NCBI RefSeq assembly: GCF_003814515.1
Contig: NZ_RKQJ01000001.1
Coordinates: forward strand, 1,054,001-1,118,000
Source of the DNA: Salinicoccus roseus
Lineage (GTDB): Bacteria; Bacillota; Bacilli; Staphylococcales; Salinicoccaceae
DNA length: 64,000 bases
Direction of reading: 5' to 3'
Below the pieces are notes generated by a model that did no database searches, had not been told where the DNA came from, and saw only the letters and a program-made list of their open reading frames with translations. The stretch's first letter is position 1. Each line of letters opens with the position of its first letter. Of this stretch, positions 23,636 to 32,204 are shown piece after piece. The translations under genes were made by a program, and so were the position numbers.

Positions 23636-24778
23636 ATGATGAAAATAATGATGTTCGTACTGCTGAGCCTGCCGTTCGGCAATGGCGAGGTGGCGGACTA
23701 TGAGACATATGACAAGGAACTCGCACAAGTATCCGGGGAGACGATACATAATGTGATCAATACGCACTTCCAGACATCGTTCAGCTTCGCGGCGACGGGG
23801 GATGTGCTGATCCACGACCACCTGTATGAGGATGTGGAGACGGAGTCGGGCTATGATTTCATCTCCCGCGTCGATGAGGTGGCACCGTATCTCCAGAAGC
23901 AGGATCTCGTATTCATGAACCAGGAGACGCCGATCGGCGGGGAGGACCTGCGGCTGAGCGGCTACCCGATGTTCAATGCCCCGCTTGAGGCGGCGGACCT
24001 GCTCGAGTATTTCGATGCGGACATCGTGTCCTTTGCCAACAACCACACGCTGGACCGGAGTACGGAAGGCGTGGAGCGTACGGCGGATATACTGAATGAG
24101 AAGGGGATCGAGTACGTCGGGGCGAACACAAGCCCTGAGGATGCAGAGCGTAAGCGGATCATGGAGGTCGACGGCGTCGAAGTCGGCTTCCTCGCCTACA
24201 CCTACGGGACGAACGGCATCCCGGTGCCCGAGGGTGAGGACCACCTCGTGAACCTGATCGACATGGAGACGATCCTCTCCGACATGGAGGACCTGCGTGA
24301 TGAGGTCGACATGCTGGTCGTCAGCATGCACCAGGGCGTCGAGTATGAACCGTATCCGCGCGATGAGCATGTGGCGCAGTTCGAACAGATTGCGGAAGCC
24401 GGCGCGGACATTGTGCTCGGCCACCACCCGCACGTGCTGCAGCCGGTCGACATCTATGAACGGGAGGACGGCGGGGAGACCGTCATCGCCTACTCCCTCG
24501 CCAACTTCTTCAGCGCCCAGCAGGATCTCGACACCAAGCTCGGCGGCATCATCGAATTCGATGTGAACCACAAGCAGGGCACAGGTGACACCACTGTCGA
24601 AGGCGTCCGCTTCATGCCGACATACGTCCACAGCGAGGAGTACGACAACTTCGAATTGATCCCGCTGGCCGATGCCGACGAATATGGCCTTGAGGACGCC
24701 GATGGCGTCTATCAAGATGTCAGCGACCATATGCAGTCATATACGGAAGAGCTCGAAATCGTGGAATACCTGGAATAA
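23636..24778 (+). CDS. CapA-family putative metallophosphoesterase
   Basis: A 380-residue protein of the CapA/PgsA family (calcineurin-like fold). Motifs in order: ATGDVLIHDHLYE, MNQETPIGG, FANNHTLDRS, SMHQGVEYEPYP and GHHPHVLQPVD. The first 20 residues (MMKIMMFVLLSLPFGNG) form a short hydrophobic signal-like segment, so it is probably exported or anchored. Named for a role in poly-gamma-glutamate capsule formation, but no pgsB/pgsC homologue is nearby, so that role is not supported here. GGGGTG precedes ATG 23636. Confidence 0.85.
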   Translation: MMKIMMFVLLSLPFGNGEVADYETYDKELAQVSGETIHNVINTHFQTSFSFAATGDVLIHDHLYEDVETESGYDFISRVDEVAPYLQKQDLVFMNQETPIGGEDLRLSGYPMFNAPLEAADLLEYFDADIVSFANNHTLDRSTEGVERTADILNEKGIEYVGANTSPEDAERKRIMEVDGVEVGFLAYTYGTNGIPVPEGEDHLVNLIDMETILSDMEDLRDEVDMLVVSMHQGVEYEPYPRDEHVAQFEQIAEAGADIVLGHHPHVLQPVDIYEREDGGETVIAYSLANFFSAQQDLDTKLGGIIEFDVNHKQGTGDTTVEGVRFMPTYVHSEEYDNFELIPLADADEYGLEDADGVYQDVSDHMQSYTEELEIVEYLE

Positions 24779-24787
24779 TAATGAGTT

Positions 24788-24834
24788 GCGCCCCGAAACC
24801 CGGGAGGAAAGATTTGGGTTTCGGGGCGTTTTTG
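24788..24834 (+). terminator. Terminator of the CapA-family gene
   Basis: GCGCCCCGAAACCC pairs with GGGTTTCGGGGCG and is followed by TTTTTG. Confidence 0.92.
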
Positions 24835-24866
24835 TGTGGGATGGGATGTGTTGGGGTGTTGGGGGC

Positions 24867-25109
24867 TTAACTTGCAGTCGTTTTGCCTCCGACGGTGAGT
24901 TAACCCGCTAACTTGCAGTCGTTCTGTCTGCGATGGTGAGTTAACCCGCCAACTTGCCATCGTTCCGCCTGCGACGGTGAGTTAACCCGCCAACTTGCCG
25001 TCGTTCTGTCTGCGATGGTGAGTTAACCTGCTAACTTGCCGTCGTTCTGTCTACGATGGTGAGTTAACCCGCTAACTTGCCCTCGTTCTGCCTGCGATGG
25101 TGAGTTAAG
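24867..25109. repeat. Palindromic tandem repeat array B (6 units)
   Basis: Six 41-bp units in the opposite orientation to array A: arms AACTTGCC(A/G)TCG and CGA(C/T)GGTGAGTT, linker TAACCCGC. It fills the gap between the convergent genes ending at 24778 and 25145. Confidence 0.95.
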
Positions 25110-25144
25110 AATTACCAGATGACCTCCCTCTCCGACTTTTCACC

Positions 25145-26137
25145 TCAATCCACCAGAATTCGTTTACCTTTTTCATATTTGGAATTGTATCCTTTCATTT
25201 TCAGCAGGTCTCCGAGATTTAAGGTGTCAATCGTATAAGTTGAATGTTTACCTTTTCTTACGAGTGTACAGTATTTATTCAAATACCGCTCTATCCTGCG
25301 GTCGCTGACCCTCGCCCCGGTAATCCAACGAATACCCTTTTTGCTGAGATTTTCTTCAGAAAATAAAGTGGCAAAATCGATGATTGACTGCACCGTCTGA
25401 TGCTCTATCGTTTCCTGATGCCCGCATGACGTGCAATGTGACCGGTAGCGGTCAAGGGTCAGCTTGAAACTGCCGCATCGCCCGCAGTATAACCCCGTCC
25501 GAATCCGGGCCACATCCACTTCCGGCAACGCCATCGGATCTTCGATGATGCAGTTCCGGATGGTATCCGACAGGGCCGACGCGTCAGCTCCGGAACGCCG
25601 GCGTGCAACGTCGCGCATGTAGTATTTCAGCATGGGACGTGTGATAATGTGATTTTTACTTTCTTCCGTATCGACTGTGAGGTTGAAGTTCGGATTGACG
25701 AATGCCACTTTCCTGTCGACTTCGAAAGGATGACCATGGCGGCCTCCATATTTCAGCCGGATGAGCTTGCCGGCGGTCCGGCTGACTTGGGCGACCGGAT
25801 CCTCGGAAATCTGGAAGCTGTTGACCGACCAGCTGCCGTCGGCATACTGATACATGCCGCTGTAATTCTTGATTTCGTTGACGATCAGACGATCTCCATA
25901 CACGATCAGCGCATCAATCTGCAGTGTGGCATTCTCCACTTTCATCCAGATGTCCCGGAAGATCAGCAGGTGGTCATGACCGACTTCATCCCACAGACGG
26001 TCATATGACTGCTCGCCTTCGAACCCCTGTCGCAGTATCTTCAGCGTCTTCCTTTCCCCCTCCCCGAGTGCTGTACGCCGTTCAAGCACCTCGTAAAAAT
26101 TAAGTTCCTTCGATTTCTTCCTGTCCGTCAAAAACAT
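25145..26137 (-). CDS. NERD-domain protein with zinc ribbon
   Basis: A 330-residue protein with an N-terminal NERD nuclease-related domain: ALGEGERKTLKIL, LQIDALIVYGDRLIVNEIKN (the D and E-x-K residues match restriction-enzyme-like active sites), then a C-terminal zinc ribbon with CGRCGSF and CTSCGH, and a tail resembling a DNA-binding domain. Function is unknown; DNA or RNA processing is inferred from the domains. AGGAGGTG precedes the ATG. It stands alone beside repeat array B. Confidence 0.85.
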   Translation of the reverse strand: MFLTDRKKSKELNFYEVLERRTALGEGERKTLKILRQGFEGEQSYDRLWDEVGHDHLLIFRDIWMKVENATLQIDALIVYGDRLIVNEIKNYSGMYQYADGSWSVNSFQISEDPVAQVSRTAGKLIRLKYGGRHGHPFEVDRKVAFVNPNFNLTVDTEESKNHIITRPMLKYYMRDVARRRSGADASALSDTIRNCIIEDPMALPEVDVARIRTGLYCGRCGSFKLTLDRYRSHCTSCGHQETIEHQTVQSIIDFATLFSEENLSKKGIRWITGARVSDRRIERYLNKYCTLVRKGKHSTYTIDTLNLGDLLKMKGYNSKYEKGKRILVD

Positions 26138-26220
26138 AAAACACCTCCTATTATATATATGGAGGAAAATGGCCGTTTTGCTCTTTTATTTTTTGGGCAG
26201 TTTTACACTTCAGGCAAAAT

Positions 26221-26275
26221 AAAAAAGCGGCATGACTCCCCATCCTCTCGGGATCAGGGTCATGCCGCTTTTCAT
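26221..26275 (-). terminator. Terminator of galU
   Basis: AAAAGCGGCATGAC and GTCATGCCGCTTTT form a 14-base stem around a 22-base loop; T run on the minus strand. Confidence 0.92.
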
Positions 26276-26277
26276 CT

Positions 26278-27177
26278 TTACTTCTGTCTGCCCACTCTTT
26301 CGTTCTTTTCGAGTGTCTCTGCCATGAAATCGAGGAGCGCATCCTTCATATCGGATTTCAGGGCGTATTCAATCGTCGTCTTGACGAATCCGGTCTTGTC
26401 CCCCACGTCATAGCGGCGGCCTTCGAAATCGACGGCATGTACGTCCCCGCCGCCTTCAGCGACGGCGCGGATGGCATCTGTGAGCTGGATCTCTCCGCCG
26501 GCGCCGACTTCTCCTTTTTCGAGGTGGTCGAATATCTCGGGGGTGAGGACGTAGCGGCCCATGATTGCCAGTGTGGAGTCGGTGACGCCCGGCGCAGGTT
26601 TTTCGAACATATCGGAGAGATGATAGAGGTTGCCCTCCTGGCGGTCGAATTCCACGATGCCGTAGCGGGATGTTTCGGATTCGGGCACCTGTTTCACCCC
26701 GATAATCGGGCTGTGGCACGCGTTGTACTGTTCCATCAGCTGGCCAATTGCAGGGGTGCCGCCTTCGTTATCAACGATGTCGTCCCCGAGCAGAACTGCG
26801 AAAGGTTCATCGCCGATGAACTGTCTGGCTGTATGTATGGCGTGGCCGAGTCCTTTCGGTGCCTTCTGCCTGACATAGAAGATGTTCGCAAGCCCGGTCG
26901 CATGTTCGACCTTTTCGAGCAGTTCGAACTTCTCCTTCTTCTTGAGGTTCATTTCAAGCTCGATCTGATGGTCAAAATGGTCCTCAATCGCCCGCTTATG
27001 CTTGCCGGTGACGATGATGATGTCCTCGATGCCCGCCTCGACCGCCTCTTCGACGATGTACTGGATCGTCGGTTTGTCGAGGATCGGCAGCATCTCCTTC
27101 GGCATCGCCTTCGTCGCCGGGAGGAACCGCGTTCCAAGTCCTGCAGCAGGAATGACCGCTTTTCTTACTTTCTGCAT
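26278..27177 (-). CDS. galU: UTP-glucose-1-phosphate uridylyltransferase
   Basis: A 299-residue nucleotidyltransferase making UDP-glucose for glycolipid and polysaccharide synthesis. Motifs: [46 protein letters not shown] and [21 protein letters not shown] precedes ATG 27177; ten extra in-frame residues upstream lack support. UDP-glucose would feed the lipoteichoic-acid anchor made for the LtaA-like flippase. Confidence 0.95.
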   Translation of the reverse strand: MQKVRKAVIPAAGLGTRFLPATKAMPKEMLPILDKPTIQYIVEEAVEAGIEDIIIVTGKHKRAIEDHFDHQIELEMNLKKKEKFELLEKVEHATGLANIFYVRQKAPKGLGHAIHTARQFIGDEPFAVLLGDDIVDNEGGTPAIGQLMEQYNACHSPIIGVKQVPESETSRYGIVEFDRQEGNLYHLSDMFEKPAPGVTDSTLAIMGRYVLTPEIFDHLEKGEVGAGGEIQLTDAIRAVAEGGGDVHAVDFEGRRYDVGDKTGFVKTTIEYALKSDMKDALLDFMAETLEKNERVGRQK

Positions 27178-27295
27178 GCTTCCATCTCCTTTTCTGTTCC
27201 CTCTCATTTCCTATACTATAACAAATACTGCACCACTATATGCGGTTTGCGTGTGATTTATTTATAGGAGGACGCGGCTGCCAGAATCCGCCCAC

Positions 27296-27325
27296 CAAAA
27301 AAGGAGGGCCCGCGGCCCTCCATAA
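27296..27325 (-). terminator. Terminator of the Tat/GMC operon
   Basis: On the minus strand GGAGGGCC and GGGCCCTCC pair and are followed by TTTTTT, ten bases after the tatC stop. Confidence 0.92.
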
Positions 27326-27336
27326 TCCCCAGTCCA

Positions 27337-28245
27337 TCAGGCTGCCTCCGCTTCTGCTCTCTCTTTCTGTGCGGTGCGCCTTTCCTTCCGTCTGACGAGG
27401 ATGATGCTGATTTCATATAATCCGATCATCGGTAAAAGTGTAATGAGGTGGGTGAAGAAATCGGGTGGTGCAATGAGTGCAGTGATGACAAGCAGCCCGA
27501 AGTAGGCGAACTTTCTGGATTTCTTCATGAGATCGGAATCAAGCAATTCTATATGATTAAGGAATAGAACAACAATCGGCAGCTGGAAGATCAGTCCGAA
27601 CGGAATCGTCGTGATCAAAAGGAATGACATGTACTCATCCGCTGTGACGAGCACATCGAAGTTGATCTGCCCCATCTCTATCAGAAAAAAGTAGCTGATC
27701 GGATGGACGACGAAATAGCCGAAGGAGAGGCCGACCACGAACAGTCCGAGCATGACCGGCAGCGACCCCTTGAGGAACTGGGTCTCCTTGTCGACCAGCC
27801 CGGGCCGGACGAACTGCCAAAGGAACCAGCAGATGAACGGCAGGCTGAGCCCGAGGCTCATGGCTGCCGAAGTCCGGATGTAGAACCGTATGACTTCAAA
27901 GGGGCCGAGGACGACAATGTCTGCGCCCTTCGAGACGACCGGGAACCACCAGGCGACCGTCATGAATATGAGGAAGAACCATAGGACAAAGACGACTGCC
28001 GATTTGATCAGCAGGCTCCGCAGATCCTCGATGTGATCCATGAGCGGTGCATATGGATCTTCCGTACTCACCTTCTTCCTTTTCCTCGGCTCCTCCGGTT
28101 CCTGCGGATTGCGCGGTCCATTGCCGTTTCCGCCCCCGCCGCTGCCGCCGGTACCACCGGACGACTTTTCCTCTTCGGCCTTCTTTTCCCTTTCGGCCTT
28201 CCGCTTGTGTACCGGACTGACATTCAGATTTTGGTATGGATCCAT
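27337..28245 (-). CDS. tatC: Sec-independent translocase TatC with N-terminal extension
   Basis: A 302-residue TatC with six membrane helices beginning near residue 78. The twin-arginine recognition region reads PLMDHIEDLRSLLIKSAVV, and the conserved FIRTSAAMSLGLSLPF-like and PPDFFTHLITLLPM blocks are present. Residues 1-65 are an unusual cytoplasmic extension, lysine/glutamate-rich then glycine-rich. It is third in an operon behind a Tat-signal protein and its GMC partner, ten bases downstream, so it is likely dedicated to that cargo. No tatA is visible in the window. Confidence 0.93.
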   Translation of the reverse strand: MDPYQNLNVSPVHKRKAEREKKAEEEKSSGGTGGSGGGGNGNGPRNPQEPEEPRKRKKVSTEDPYAPLMDHIEDLRSLLIKSAVVFVLWFFLIFMTVAWWFPVVSKGADIVVLGPFEVIRFYIRTSAAMSLGLSLPFICWFLWQFVRPGLVDKETQFLKGSLPVMLGLFVVGLSFGYFVVHPISYFFLIEMGQINFDVLVTADEYMSFLLITTIPFGLIFQLPIVVLFLNHIELLDSDLMKKSRKFAYFGLLVITALIAPPDFFTHLITLLPMIGLYEISIILVRRKERRTAQKERAEAEAA

Positions 28246-28254
28246 CTATATCAC

Positions 28255-29985
28255 CTATTCTTCTTCGAGACGTCCGCCTTCCTCCGCGAATCTGATCACG
28301 CCTTCTGCGCAGCGGTAGGCAAGTGCACCGACTGTCGCAGTCGGATTATACCCCCCATTATGGACGAAGTTTCCGGCACCGACAACAAACAGGTTATCCC
28401 GGTCCCAATGCTGCAGCCAGTTGTTCACGACACTGACTTCAGGGTCGTCGCCCATGATCGTACCACCTGTGTTGTGTGTGGACTGGTAAGGGACGATGCT
28501 GTAGTCGCCGAGCTCGCTGTTCTGTACGACTTCTGAAGCCCCCATCTCCTCCAATACTTCTACAGAGCGTTCTGCAAGGTACTTGTGGCGCGCCCTGTCC
28601 TGATCTTTGAAGTTATATGTCAACTGCACGAGCGGAACTCCGTAGACATCGGTGTATTCCTCATCGAGGTCAAGATAGTTGTCCTTATGCGGCAGGGTCG
28701 CCCCCTGTCCGGAAACGCTCAATGTACGTGTATAGCTTTCTATCGACTCCTTCTTGAACTCGCTGCCCCAGGAAGGTGTGTCGGGGCGTATCCGGTTCGT
28801 AGCGATCGGTCGGTTGCCGGTCTGGGTGATCGAGATGTTGCCGCCATGCAGGAAGTCTAGATCCGCATGGTCGAAGTTGTCCCCGTTGAAATCATCGAAG
28901 GCCATGCCGAGGGCGCCGGCTCCCATGAATGTATTGAACTGTTCATCAAAGTAGCCCGTCGCGCCGCCGAAGATCTGGTAGCAGTAGCTGCGGCCGAGTG
29001 AGCCCTCCTCCGTTTCCGGATCATACTGCTGGCCGATGTCGGACACCCTGAGGAGCTTGTAGTTGTTGAACACGTAGCTGTTCAGCACCACGACATCCGC
29101 AGGCTGAATGAACTCTTTACCTGTACGTGTATCGACGTATCTGACGCCGCTGACCTGGCTCTCATCCTCCTCATCCGTCAGTATCTCGACCACGTTGGCA
29201 TGCGTCCGGACTTCGAAGTTGCCCGTCTTGCGCGCTGTCGGAATGACCGTCACTTCCGGTGAGGACTTCGCACCGTATTCACAGCCGAAGCGCTCACAGA
29301 AGGCGCAGTACTGGCAGGCTGCGATCGTTTCTCCATCAGGGTTCTCGAACTGTTCGCTCAAGTTTGCCGATGGCATCATGATCGGGCTGTGGCCGAGTCC
29401 GGAAGACGCTTTCTCGAACATCTCGAGTATGCGTGTCTTGATCATCGGCGGTGTCGGATAGGCATCCGACCGCTCTCCGCCGAGCGGGTTCTCTTCCCCC
29501 GAGATGCCACACGTCTTCTCGAACTTGTCGAAATACGGTTCGAGTTCGTCGTATGTAATCCCCCAATCCTGAAGACGGTATCCTTCGTCCTCCATCAGCT
29601 TCTCTTCACCATATTTCTCCTCCGTCATGCTCCGGATTTCGAAGTCGTATGGCAGGAATCTCCATGTCTGGCCGTTCCAGTGGGTCCCTGCGCCGCCGAG
29701 GTTTTCACCGAGCAGGAAGGATCCCATCTGACGCATCGGTAGCGCACGCTGATCAGGATTGTTCCTGAAGGTGAGGGTCTCCTTCGAGACATCCTGCATG
29801 AGTTCGTACCGTATCGCGTACTTGTATTCATCATGAATGTTCTGGTAGTCTTCCGTGCCGCGTTCCCTGCCCCGTTCGAGGCCGACGACCTGAAGACCCG
29901 CCTTCGCCGCTTCTGCCGCTATGATGCCGCCTGTCCATCCGACACCTACCGTCACTACATCCACTCTGTCCAATTCCGTCGCCAT
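28255..29985 (-). CDS. GMC-family oxidoreductase, gluconate 2-dehydrogenase-like large subunit
   Basis: A 576-residue FAD enzyme. The nucleotide fold is VTVGVGWTGG with GxGxxG at 14-19, and C-terminal GNFVHNGGYNPTATVGALAY is typical of GMC enzymes. Cys224, 227, 230 and 235 (CQYCAFCERFGC) match the cluster that holds a [3Fe-4S] centre in FAD glucose and fructose dehydrogenases. It oxidises a sugar, sugar acid or polyol whose identity is not evident. It has no signal itself and probably rides out through Tat with the small subunit, whose gene ends one base into this start (TAATG). Confidence 0.9.
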   Translation of the reverse strand: MATELDRVDVVTVGVGWTGGIIAAEAAKAGLQVVGLERGRERGTEDYQNIHDEYKYAIRYELMQDVSKETLTFRNNPDQRALPMRQMGSFLLGENLGGAGTHWNGQTWRFLPYDFEIRSMTEEKYGEEKLMEDEGYRLQDWGITYDELEPYFDKFEKTCGISGEENPLGGERSDAYPTPPMIKTRILEMFEKASSGLGHSPIMMPSANLSEQFENPDGETIAACQYCAFCERFGCEYGAKSSPEVTVIPTARKTGNFEVRTHANVVEILTDEEDESQVSGVRYVDTRTGKEFIQPADVVVLNSYVFNNYKLLRVSDIGQQYDPETEEGSLGRSYCYQIFGGATGYFDEQFNTFMGAGALGMAFDDFNGDNFDHADLDFLHGGNISITQTGNRPIATNRIRPDTPSWGSEFKKESIESYTRTLSVSGQGATLPHKDNYLDLDEEYTDVYGVPLVQLTYNFKDQDRARHKYLAERSVEVLEEMGASEVVQNSELGDYSIVPYQSTHNTGGTIMGDDPEVSVVNNWLQHWDRDNLFVVGAGNFVHNGGYNPTATVGALAYRCAEGVIRFAEEGGRLEEE

Positions 29986-30767
29986 TAGCCATTCCCCCCA
30001 TATAATGATTGCGGATCGATCTCTTCGAAACTTCCAGTGTCGATGCGGTCGATGTACTGGTGCTGGTGTCCCGGGAAGTTCTTCATCTTCCAGCCCTCCA
30101 TGCCCCGGTTGCCTCGGTAGAGGGGATCTGCGTAGACGCCTTCGATCGTCGCCGAGCGCAGAAGTCCGAAGAAGTCTTCGGGCTTGGCCGTAGCTGCAGG
30201 GACGCCCATGTCGGCTTCCCCTTCCTGGAACCGCGTCAGTATCTCATCCTGATCCTCGCCGTCAAGGTTGCTGAAGTCATCGTCGAACTGATCGTTGGAC
30301 TCGGTGTTGAGCCGTTCGATACCCAGCCTGAACAGATCTGCCCGCTTCAGCCTCGACTGGTATCCCTGTGTCGGTTCACCTTCATAGAACGGCCCCTGCA
30401 TATATTCCTTGGTGTTATTGCCGTATTCCCCGGCCAGCTGCATATCCAGGAAATAGGGGGCACCGAGTGCGATGGCTCCGGGTCCCATGTCGTCTTCCGG
30501 GAATATGCGCTCCATCGCCTGTGAAATCGTTTCGAATTCAGCGTCATTGTGGAAGAAGATCCGGCCTGGATTCTCCTGGCCCTGCTGCGCCGTGTCTCCT
30601 CCAGTCCCCTGGTCGTTCTGCGCCGTGTCGCTTCCGGAGTCCGCCATGTTGAATCCCACAAAACCGCCGAGCAGCGACCCGCCAATGATGCCGCCTGTCG
30701 CAACGCCGGTGGTCTTGAGGAAATCACGCCTCGAAAACTGCTTATCGTCAGGTCCTTTTTCCGCCAT
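29985..30767 (-). CDS. Gluconate 2-dehydrogenase subunit 3 family protein with Tat signal
   Basis: A 260-residue exported small subunit. The Tat motif SRRDFLK is followed by a hydrophobic stretch (TGVATGGIIGGSLLGGFVGF) with no clear cleavage site, so it may stay as a membrane anchor. The mature part after residue 70 follows the gluconate 2-dehydrogenase subunit 3 pattern (FETISQAMERIFPEDDMGPG). It is thought to escort the GMC subunit. No cytochrome c subunit is encoded here. AAGGGGTG lies six bases before ATG 30767. Confidence 0.9.
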   Translation of the reverse strand: MAEKGPDDKQFSRRDFLKTTGVATGGIIGGSLLGGFVGFNMADSGSDTAQNDQGTGGDTAQQGQENPGRIFFHNDAEFETISQAMERIFPEDDMGPGAIALGAPYFLDMQLAGEYGNNTKEYMQGPFYEGEPTQGYQSRLKRADLFRLGIERLNTESNDQFDDDFSNLDGEDQDEILTRFQEGEADMGVPAATAKPEDFFGLLRSATIEGVYADPLYRGNRGMEGWKMKNFPGHQHQYIDRIDTGSFEEIDPQSLYGGNG

Positions 30768-30848
30768 AATCAACACCCCTTTGATAAATAGATGATTTCA
30801 TTATATAATATTAACAAAATATTGCAAATAGAGATTGGGGTGAATTAT

Positions 30849-31253
30849 TTGGCTTTCTTCAAATATCTGACATGGGACAATTCACACATGGATCTGCGCT
30901 ATACAAAGGATGAATATGGCGGTGACGTCCACATCACCAAAGTCTACCGTGACGACCGGGATGTGAACATGGAACGGGTCAACCGGAAGTATTCGGATCA
31001 GCTCAGGGACGCCCAGCGTGCCATCTTCGGCAACCGCCTCGGCATGTTCCTCGTCTACTTTGCCCTCGTCATCATGCCGGCACTCGTCCTCGGCGTCATC
31101 CAGAACAACATCCTGCTCATCGCCGTCATCACCGTCTATACGATCATCGCCTATTTCATCGTCGAGGCCGTCAACCAGGTGGAGATTAACCGACTGCTCT
31201 ACAAGTTGGATCAGGAAATAAAATCCTCACCCCGCATCGAAAACCGCCGATGA
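30849..31253 (+). CDS. Small two-helix membrane protein, TTG start
   Basis: I do not recognise this 134-residue protein. It has a charged N-terminal half (MDLRYTKDEYGGDVHITKVY) and two adjacent membrane helices (MFLVYFALVIMPALVLGVI; ILLIAVITVYTIIAYFIVEA). TTG 30849 is chosen because GGGGTG ends six bases upstream; the ATG at 30888 has no binding site. It is divergent from the Tat/GMC operon over an AT-rich 80-bp region. Confidence 0.6.
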   Translation: MAFFKYLTWDNSHMDLRYTKDEYGGDVHITKVYRDDRDVNMERVNRKYSDQLRDAQRAIFGNRLGMFLVYFALVIMPALVLGVIQNNILLIAVITVYTIIAYFIVEAVNQVEINRLLYKLDQEIKSSPRIENRR

Positions 31254-31257
31254 AATA

Positions 31258-31298
31258 AAAGGAAGGGCTGAAGTCGAATGACTTCAGCCCTTCTTTGC
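31258..31298. terminator. Bidirectional terminator between the membrane protein and the M23 gene
   Basis: GAAGGGCTGAAGTC and its perfect complement around GAAT, with flanking A and T runs. It overlaps the 3' end of the M23 gene. Confidence 0.92.
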
Positions 31299-32081
31299 TT
31301 TGCCCCGCGATGTATTCAGTCCGCCGACCTTTCCCCACAGACGGCCCAGGGCATCCGCCCGGCGGAAGTTGACCCCCGTCTGCTTTTCTCCGACTGCGAT
31401 GCATTTCTGTGCACCATCACCCGTCATGCGGATCCACCACAGCCCTTCATTGACATGGAGCCTGTCGAAGCGGACTTTCCTTCCCGGCGTGATGATGCCC
31501 CTCGTCGGCGCCTGCTTCGATGGATGGTCACGGATGCGGATGCGGCTGTCTGCCGTAAAGTGGCCGTGCCACAGCCAGGTCTCCGGCCCGTCATCTTCCG
31601 GGATATTTATTTTCAATGGATCGATGCCGCTGCATACGAAGGCGCGCTCCCCTACGATGTAGCCGTAATGCTGGAACTGGATGTGCAGATGGCTCGCCAT
31701 CGTGACGTTGCTGTAGTTCGTGTTCGACTGGAGCCCGACTGTATCGCCCTGCCGGACGGTCTGGCCAATCCGGACTTTGAGGTTCCGGTCGAGATGCCCG
31801 TAGATCACCTGGATGCCGAGCGCCCTGTTCGCCACGACAACCGTCCCCCCGAAGTTGCCGTGCCGCGCTGTACCTGCAGCCACCACTCCGCCGCATACCG
31901 CCGGAACCGGTGCCAGGTGTGCCTTGGCGAGATCGTATGCCCGGTGGTATCCGCCACAGTATGCGTCGTAATTGTAGCCGTCCACCGTATAATCCCGCTT
32001 CCCCCATACGCCGCTGCTGTAGCGAGTCGGATCCGATGTGACCCTGAAGCCTTTGCCCACAAGATAATCGATTGGATTCAT
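31284..32081 (-). CDS. M23 endopeptidase with C-terminal SH3-type domain, endolysin-like
   Basis: A 265-residue peptidoglycan hydrolase-like protein. Zinc ligands are visible as His46 and Asp50 (GYHRAYDLA) and His131/His133 (SHLHIQF); an SH3b wall-binding domain fills about 167-262 (RIRIRDHPSKQAPTRGIITP). The arrangement matches phage endolysins and lysostaphin-type enzymes that cut staphylococcal cross-bridges. There is no signal peptide, and no holin or other phage gene nearby. AAGGAGG precedes the ATG. It may be a domesticated phage lysin released by lysis or by an unknown route. Confidence 0.82.
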   Translation of the reverse strand: MNPIDYLVGKGFRVTSDPTRYSSGVWGKRDYTVDGYNYDAYCGGYHRAYDLAKAHLAPVPAVCGGVVAAGTARHGNFGGTVVVANRALGIQVIYGHLDRNLKVRIGQTVRQGDTVGLQSNTNYSNVTMASHLHIQFQHYGYIVGERAFVCSGIDPLKINIPEDDGPETWLWHGHFTADSRIRIRDHPSKQAPTRGIITPGRKVRFDRLHVNEGLWWIRMTGDGAQKCIAVGEKQTGVNFRRADALGRLWGKVGGLNTSRGKAKKG

Positions 32082-32138
32082 GAATAGCCTCCTTTTCCAT
32101 GCTGATCCATATATCGAAATCTCGTGTGTAAAAAGTCA

Positions 32139-32188
32139 TTGACCACATCGGTCAATAGGAATATAATGAAGTTGACCAGATTGGTCAA
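32139..32188 (+). promoter_or_regulatory. TetR promoter with two palindromic operators
   Basis: TTGACC (32139-32144) and TATAAT (32162-32167) are 17 bases apart. Two operators TTGACC-N5-GGTCAA lie at 32139-32155, over the -35, and 32172-32188, just after the -10. Their centres are 33 bases apart, three helical turns. Confidence 0.85.
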
Positions 32189-32204
32189 TACAAAGGAGGA
32201 GCCC

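Noticed and set aside
23636-24778. Poly-gamma-glutamate capsule locus
   Set aside because: Only a CapA-type protein is present; no PgsB or PgsC homologue lies nearby.
31284-32081. Prophage region around the endolysin-like gene
   Set aside because: Flanking genes are ordinary chromosomal genes and no integrase, holin or structural gene was found.
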